Under the pieces are notes generated by a model. The model was not told the DNA's origin, made no database searches, and saw only the letters and a list, made by a program, of their open reading frames with translations. Shown here one piece after another: positions 60,988 through 64,000 of a DNA stretch of 64,000 bases. A program made the translations under genes and the position numbers. The first letter of the stretch is position 1, and every line of letters starts with the position of its first letter. The stretch is taken from NCBI RefSeq assembly GCF_003268025.1, contig NZ_QLUW01000001.1, forward strand, positions 496,001 to 560,000, in the 5' to 3' direction. Source of the DNA: Paenibacillus montanisoli. GTDB lineage: Bacteria; Bacillota; Bacilli; Paenibacillales; Paenibacillaceae.

Positions 60988-62218
60988 TTCTTTATGGCAA
61001 GCGCGTTCGAGCGATTTTTGGCGGCGGTCGGCCGTGCCGTATTTTCGTTATATCGCGCAGAGCGGACTGCCGGGCGTAATCGTCATGCTGCTGCTCGCCG
61101 GTATGGCTGGATATGGGATGCTGCTGCGGAACATGCCGGAGCATTTCCCGATTACGTTGGTCGGCGTCGCGGTTCTAACGCCAATCATCTGCTGGAGTCC
61201 GCTGAGAACGTGGCTGCGCGAGGCGGATATCGTCTTTCTTGTGCCGCGGGAAGCGGAGATGCCGGCTTATCTGCGGCGGTCATTCCGCTATAACGGCATG
61301 GCCTGCGCGGCGGCGGTTCTGCTGCTGTGCGGCATCTATATCCCGCTTTATCTGGCGGCGAATGGACGGACTAGCGCGGTGCTGATCGTCTGCGCGGCGC
61401 TTCTGCTTAAGGCGCTGCAGCTCGGCTCAGCCTGGCGGGAGCGCCAGCTTGTCCATGCCGGCACCAGGCGAAGTATGCGCCTGCTCAGGTGGGCCGCAAC
61501 GGCGGTAGGCGTCGCGTCGCTGCTGCATACGGAGCTCTGGAAGACGGCGATCTATCTCGCCGTAGTCATTGGACTCTTCGCGCTTCTATATAAAAGGCTG
61601 CCGCGCTATCCGATTCCTTGGCTGCAGCTGATCGAAGAAGAGAGACGGACCAGGCGCCGGTATACGGTGTTCTTCGGGGCCTTTACGGATGTGCCGACGG
61701 AAGCGGCTCCGGTGAAGCCTCGCCGCTACCTGTCGTGGATGGCCAGCCGGATCCGGTATCGGAAGGAGCACGCATTTATTTATCTGTATGCGTTTACGCT
61801 CATTCGGACCGAGCTTGGCGGCATATTAATCCGGCTGACCGGTCTGGGCGTCTTTACCGGCTTCTTATCGGCCCATTCCGGCTTATGGTCCGGATGGGGA
61901 GCCGCAGGCGTCTGCCTGCTGTTCGTTTGGCTCAGCGGCATCCAGCTGAGCGCGCTCGCGCAGGCGCACCGGCACTCGGTCTGGCGGCATGTGTACCCGC
62001 TGCCGGAGCAAATTCGCCACGATGCCGTTCTGCGCGTCGACCGGGCGGCGGCGCTCGCTTGCGCTGTCATCATCTGGCTCCCGCAAGGTTTGCTGCTTCC
62101 GCCGCAAGGCTATATGGTGCAGGCAGCAGCTTCGTTAGGCTTATCGCTTCTCTACGTGCTGATCGTGCGGCCCGGGAGAGTGAGACGCAAGCTGGCGGTC
62201 GATCCGGATGAGGATTAA
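60971..62218 (+). CDS. ecsB: ABC transporter permease, EcsB-like
   Basis: The 415-residue membrane protein has about nine hydrophobic segments, with an EcsB-type arrangement: a cytosolic N-terminus, a central YKRLPRYPIPWLQLIEEERRTRRR loop and a PLPEQIRHDAVLRVDRAAALA region. ATG 60971 overlaps ecsA by 17 bases and has GGTGGAGG upstream, so translation is probably coupled. Confidence 0.85.
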   Translation: MDRSVDSLWQARSSDFWRRSAVPYFRYIAQSGLPGVIVMLLLAGMAGYGMLLRNMPEHFPITLVGVAVLTPIICWSPLRTWLREADIVFLVPREAEMPAYLRRSFRYNGMACAAAVLLLCGIYIPLYLAANGRTSAVLIVCAALLLKALQLGSAWRERQLVHAGTRRSMRLLRWAATAVGVASLLHTELWKTAIYLAVVIGLFALLYKRLPRYPIPWLQLIEEERRTRRRYTVFFGAFTDVPTEAAPVKPRRYLSWMASRIRYRKEHAFIYLYAFTLIRTELGGILIRLTGLGVFTGFLSAHSGLWSGWGAAGVCLLFVWLSGIQLSALAQAHRHSVWRHVYPLPEQIRHDAVLRVDRAAALACAVIIWLPQGLLLPPQGYMVQAAASLGLSLLYVLIVRPGRVRRKLAVDPDED

Positions 62219-62242
62219 TTGGCAGCACCATAGCTTGAAACC

Positions 62243-62297
62243 ATGAAACAACCTTAGTCCATGCGTCAATAGGACTAAAGTTGTTTCTTTTTTTCGA
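62243..62297 (+). terminator. Terminator after ecsB
   Basis: GAAACAACCTTAGTCC (62245-62260) pairs with GGACTAAAGTTGTTTC (62272-62287), one mismatch, and is followed by a T-run. Confidence 0.9.
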
Positions 62298-62874
62298 CTC
62301 CGATGTATGTAACATCTTTTGTAAGGCTTGCAGAAGGCGCCGATTTGCCGATGCAAACGTTTCACTTTGTTTTTCAAAGTTAGGCTAGAAGAAGGCGGCG
62401 AATTCTTTTCGACAGTGAAAGCGCTTGGCGTATGGAAAAGGAATGGTAAAGCTGCCGAAGTTGGAAGATAAATTCATATAAATTTTTAAATAAATCATAT
62501 CCATCACGTAAACAAAACGAAAAGTAATGTGGAATTTATTATTTTTTTGTGAAATTTCTTTGGAAAATGAAGTTACTTCTTCGACAAGCTGCAAACAGTC
62601 CTTTGTCGAAAACTAGGGGGCGAATGCATAGGAAGTAGGATACCATTTTATATCCACGAAGGTATACTGGATAAGGATTAAGAGCAAATCTCACATTCGA
62701 TACGCATCTATGGAAATTGCATAATTTTGGTAAATTAAGTATTCAGAGAAGGGAATTGGTTTACAAAACATGGGAAAAAGTAATATGTAAAAAATTACTC
62801 ATGCTGGTACTTCGTCGAAGGTTGAATGTTCATAATCTATGCTTCAGCTAGATGCAGAGAAGGAGACGATATCG
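62298..62874. other. AT-rich gap before glgC
   Basis: This 577-bp stretch is clearly more AT-rich than its surroundings. A 69-codon minus-strand frame (62385-62594) has no ribosome binding site or family and is not accepted. CTTCGAC/GTCGAA-type short repeats occur near 62578-62610 and 62812. TGAAAGCGCTTGGC (62416-62429) is a weak cre-like site. The glgC promoter must lie here, but I could not fix it. Confidence 0.5.
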
Positions 62875-64000
62875 ATGAGTAAGAAGAAAATGGTAGCGAT
62901 GCTTTTAGCAGGAGGAGAAGGCAAGCGGCTTGGCGTTTTGACGCAGGAGCTCGCGAAGCCGGCTGTGCATTTTGGCGGGAAGTACAGAATCATTGATTTC
63001 ACCTTAAGCAATTGTGCGCATTCCGGTATCGATACCGTCGGCGTGTTGACGCAGTACCAACCTCTGGTGCTTAACAGCTACCTGGGCAATGGCAGCCCAT
63101 GGGGGCTTGATCGCCGCGATGGCGGCATGACCATCCTGCCTCCTTACGTTAAGCAGAAGGGCGGCAAATGGTATAAAGGAACAGCGAATGCCATTTACCA
63201 GAATATCGGGTTTATCGATCAGTACGACCCCGAATATGTGCTCGTTATCTCCGGCGACCACATTTACAAAATGGACTACGAGCTGATGCTGGAGCAGCAT
63301 GAGAAGCGCGGGGCGGACGTGACCATAGCATGTCTCCAAGTTGATTGGAAAGAGGCAAGCCGTTTCGGCATTATGAATGTGGACGATACCGGCGCGATCA
63401 CCTCCTTCGTGGAGAAGCCGAAGGTGCCGGTCAGCAATCTCGCCTCGATGGGCGTTTATATTTTCTCGTGGGCTGTCCTCAAAAAATATTTAATCCGCGA
63501 TGAAGCGAACGATTTATCCGGTAACGACTTCGGCAAAGACGTCATCCCGGCCATGCTGAACGACCGCGTCCGGCTGTACTCCTATACGTTCAACTGCTAT
63601 TGGAAAGATGTCGGTACGCTTGACAGCTTATGGGAAGCGAACATGGATCTGCTCGCCAAGAAGCCGTCGCTCGATTTGAATGACCCTTGCAGGCCCGTCT
63701 ACTCGGTGAGTCCGAATCGGCCGGCGCACTATGCGGCAGCTGGTGCAACCATTACGAACTCGCTCGTTTCGGAAGGCTGTTTGATTGAAGGGGATGTACG
63801 GCACTCCGTGCTCTTCTGCGATGTGCAAGTAGGTCCGGACAGCCGGATTCAAGATTCCGTCCTTATGCCGAACGTGAAGATCGGCAAAGGGGTACGCATC
63901 TACAAAGCCATCATTTGCGAAGGTGCCGTTATCGCCGATGGCGTTACGATCGGCAGTCCTGGCAGCAGCGAGGTTACCGTTATTCATGAATCGGTACAGG
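62875..64000 (+). CDS. glgC: Glucose-1-phosphate adenylyltransferase (ADP-glucose pyrophosphorylase), partial
   Basis: The enzyme makes ADP-glucose for glycogen synthesis. About 375 codons are visible before the window ends. Features are the nucleotide loop [28 protein letters not shown] (substrate Lys), [26 protein letters not shown] and a C-terminal left-handed beta-helix beginning near [18 protein letters not shown] precedes the ATG. In spore formers glgC often starts a glg operon, which would lie beyond the window. Confidence 0.95.
   Translation, partial: MSKKKMVAMLLAGGEGKRLGVLTQELAKPAVHFGGKYRIIDFTLSNCAHSGIDTVGVLTQYQPLVLNSYLGNGSPWGLDRRDGGMTILPPYVKQKGGKWYKGTANAIYQNIGFIDQYDPEYVLVISGDHIYKMDYELMLEQHEKRGADVTIACLQVDWKEASRFGIMNVDDTGAITSFVEKPKVPVSNLASMGVYIFSWAVLKKYLIRDEANDLSGNDFGKDVIPAMLNDRVRLYSYTFNCYWKDVGTLDSLWEANMDLLAKKPSLDLNDPCRPVYSVSPNRPAHYAAAGATITNSLVSEGCLIEGDVRHSVLFCDVQVGPDSRIQDSVLMPNVKIGKGVRIYKAIICEGAVIADGVTIGSPGSSEVTVIHESVQ

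Noticed and set aside
62416-62429. cre site before glgC
   Set aside because: It misses two defined consensus positions and lies about 450 bases from the gene.
62385-62594. Minus-strand 69-codon frame in the AT-rich gap
   Set aside because: No ribosome site and no recognisable family; AT-rich DNA alone may explain it.

Overview
The window comes from a spore-forming, roughly 55% GC, low-GC-group Gram-positive of the Paenibacillus/Cohnella type. The evidence is strong GGAGG-type ribosome binding sites, a T-box leader before pheST, a Spo0E-type phosphatase, a CotH/CotB/CotF-type spore coat cluster, ZapA next to pheST and mutS2, an SLH-domain surface protein, an EcsAB-type ABC pair, a YugG/YugH-like operon and a YcnI/YcnJ-like copper locus. 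I see no rRNA, tRNA, CRISPR array, insertion sequence or integrase. All genes look like chromosomal housekeeping or accessory genes in good condition.

Layout. 1-740: start of a class I ribonucleotide reductase alpha gene on the minus strand, with a promoter carrying two NrdR boxes. 1091-5285: copper locus (CopC-CopD fusion, two-component system, YcnI-type protein). 5330-6165: two adjacent, apparently related tandem repeat arrays with 50-52 bp periods. 6193-10030: T-box leader and pheS-pheT. 10230-14717: a ZapA domain fused to about 1400 residues of coiled coil. 14785-16544: minus-strand genes for an SDR enzyme, a stand-alone CuA-type lipoprotein and a YvlD-like membrane protein. 16769-22626: mutS2, small membrane and zinc-ribbon proteins, an MFS transporter and a cysteine synthase.

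22623-27840 is a spore coat island. It holds a CotH kinase, a proline-poor collagen-like Gly-Ser/Thr-X protein, a CotB-like protein with a Gly-Ser-Lys/Arg tail, a second CotB/DUF2642-like protein and two CotF-type proteins. The Ser-basic triplets in the two low-complexity proteins are plausible CotH phosphorylation sites. 27960-35874: Lrp-type regulator with aminotransferase, Spo0E, MFS transporter, an unexplained multi-hairpin element, cobalamin adenosyltransferase with a pseudouridine synthase, a Spx/ArsC-type protein, a second aminotransferase and a stand-alone 5'-3' exonuclease.

35968-50955 is a carbohydrate utilisation region. It has a GH2 enzyme and a Gfo/Idh/MocA oxidoreductase, then a LacI-type regulator with palindromic operators in its own promoter, followed by a secretion-signal-less beta-helix/PKD protein, a CUT1 ABC importer, a GH127 beta-L-arabinofuranosidase and a GH38 alpha-mannosidase. 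The likely scheme is import of an oligosaccharide containing arabinofuranosyl and mannosyl (and perhaps galactosyl or uronyl) residues, followed by cytoplasmic breakdown. 50972-62295: assorted genes (DUF3055-like, HRDC, zinc-dependent phospholipase-like, CheX, SDR, DEAD-box helicase, AraC regulator with a divergent PhyH dioxygenase, SLH protein, EcsA/EcsB). After an AT-rich gap, the window ends inside glgC.

The points most worth a second look are the giant ZapA fusion, the coat island with proline-free collagen-like triplets beside CotH, the phased 50-52 bp repeats, the four-hairpin element before the cobalamin gene, and the sugar locus with a cytoplasmic beta-helix protein.
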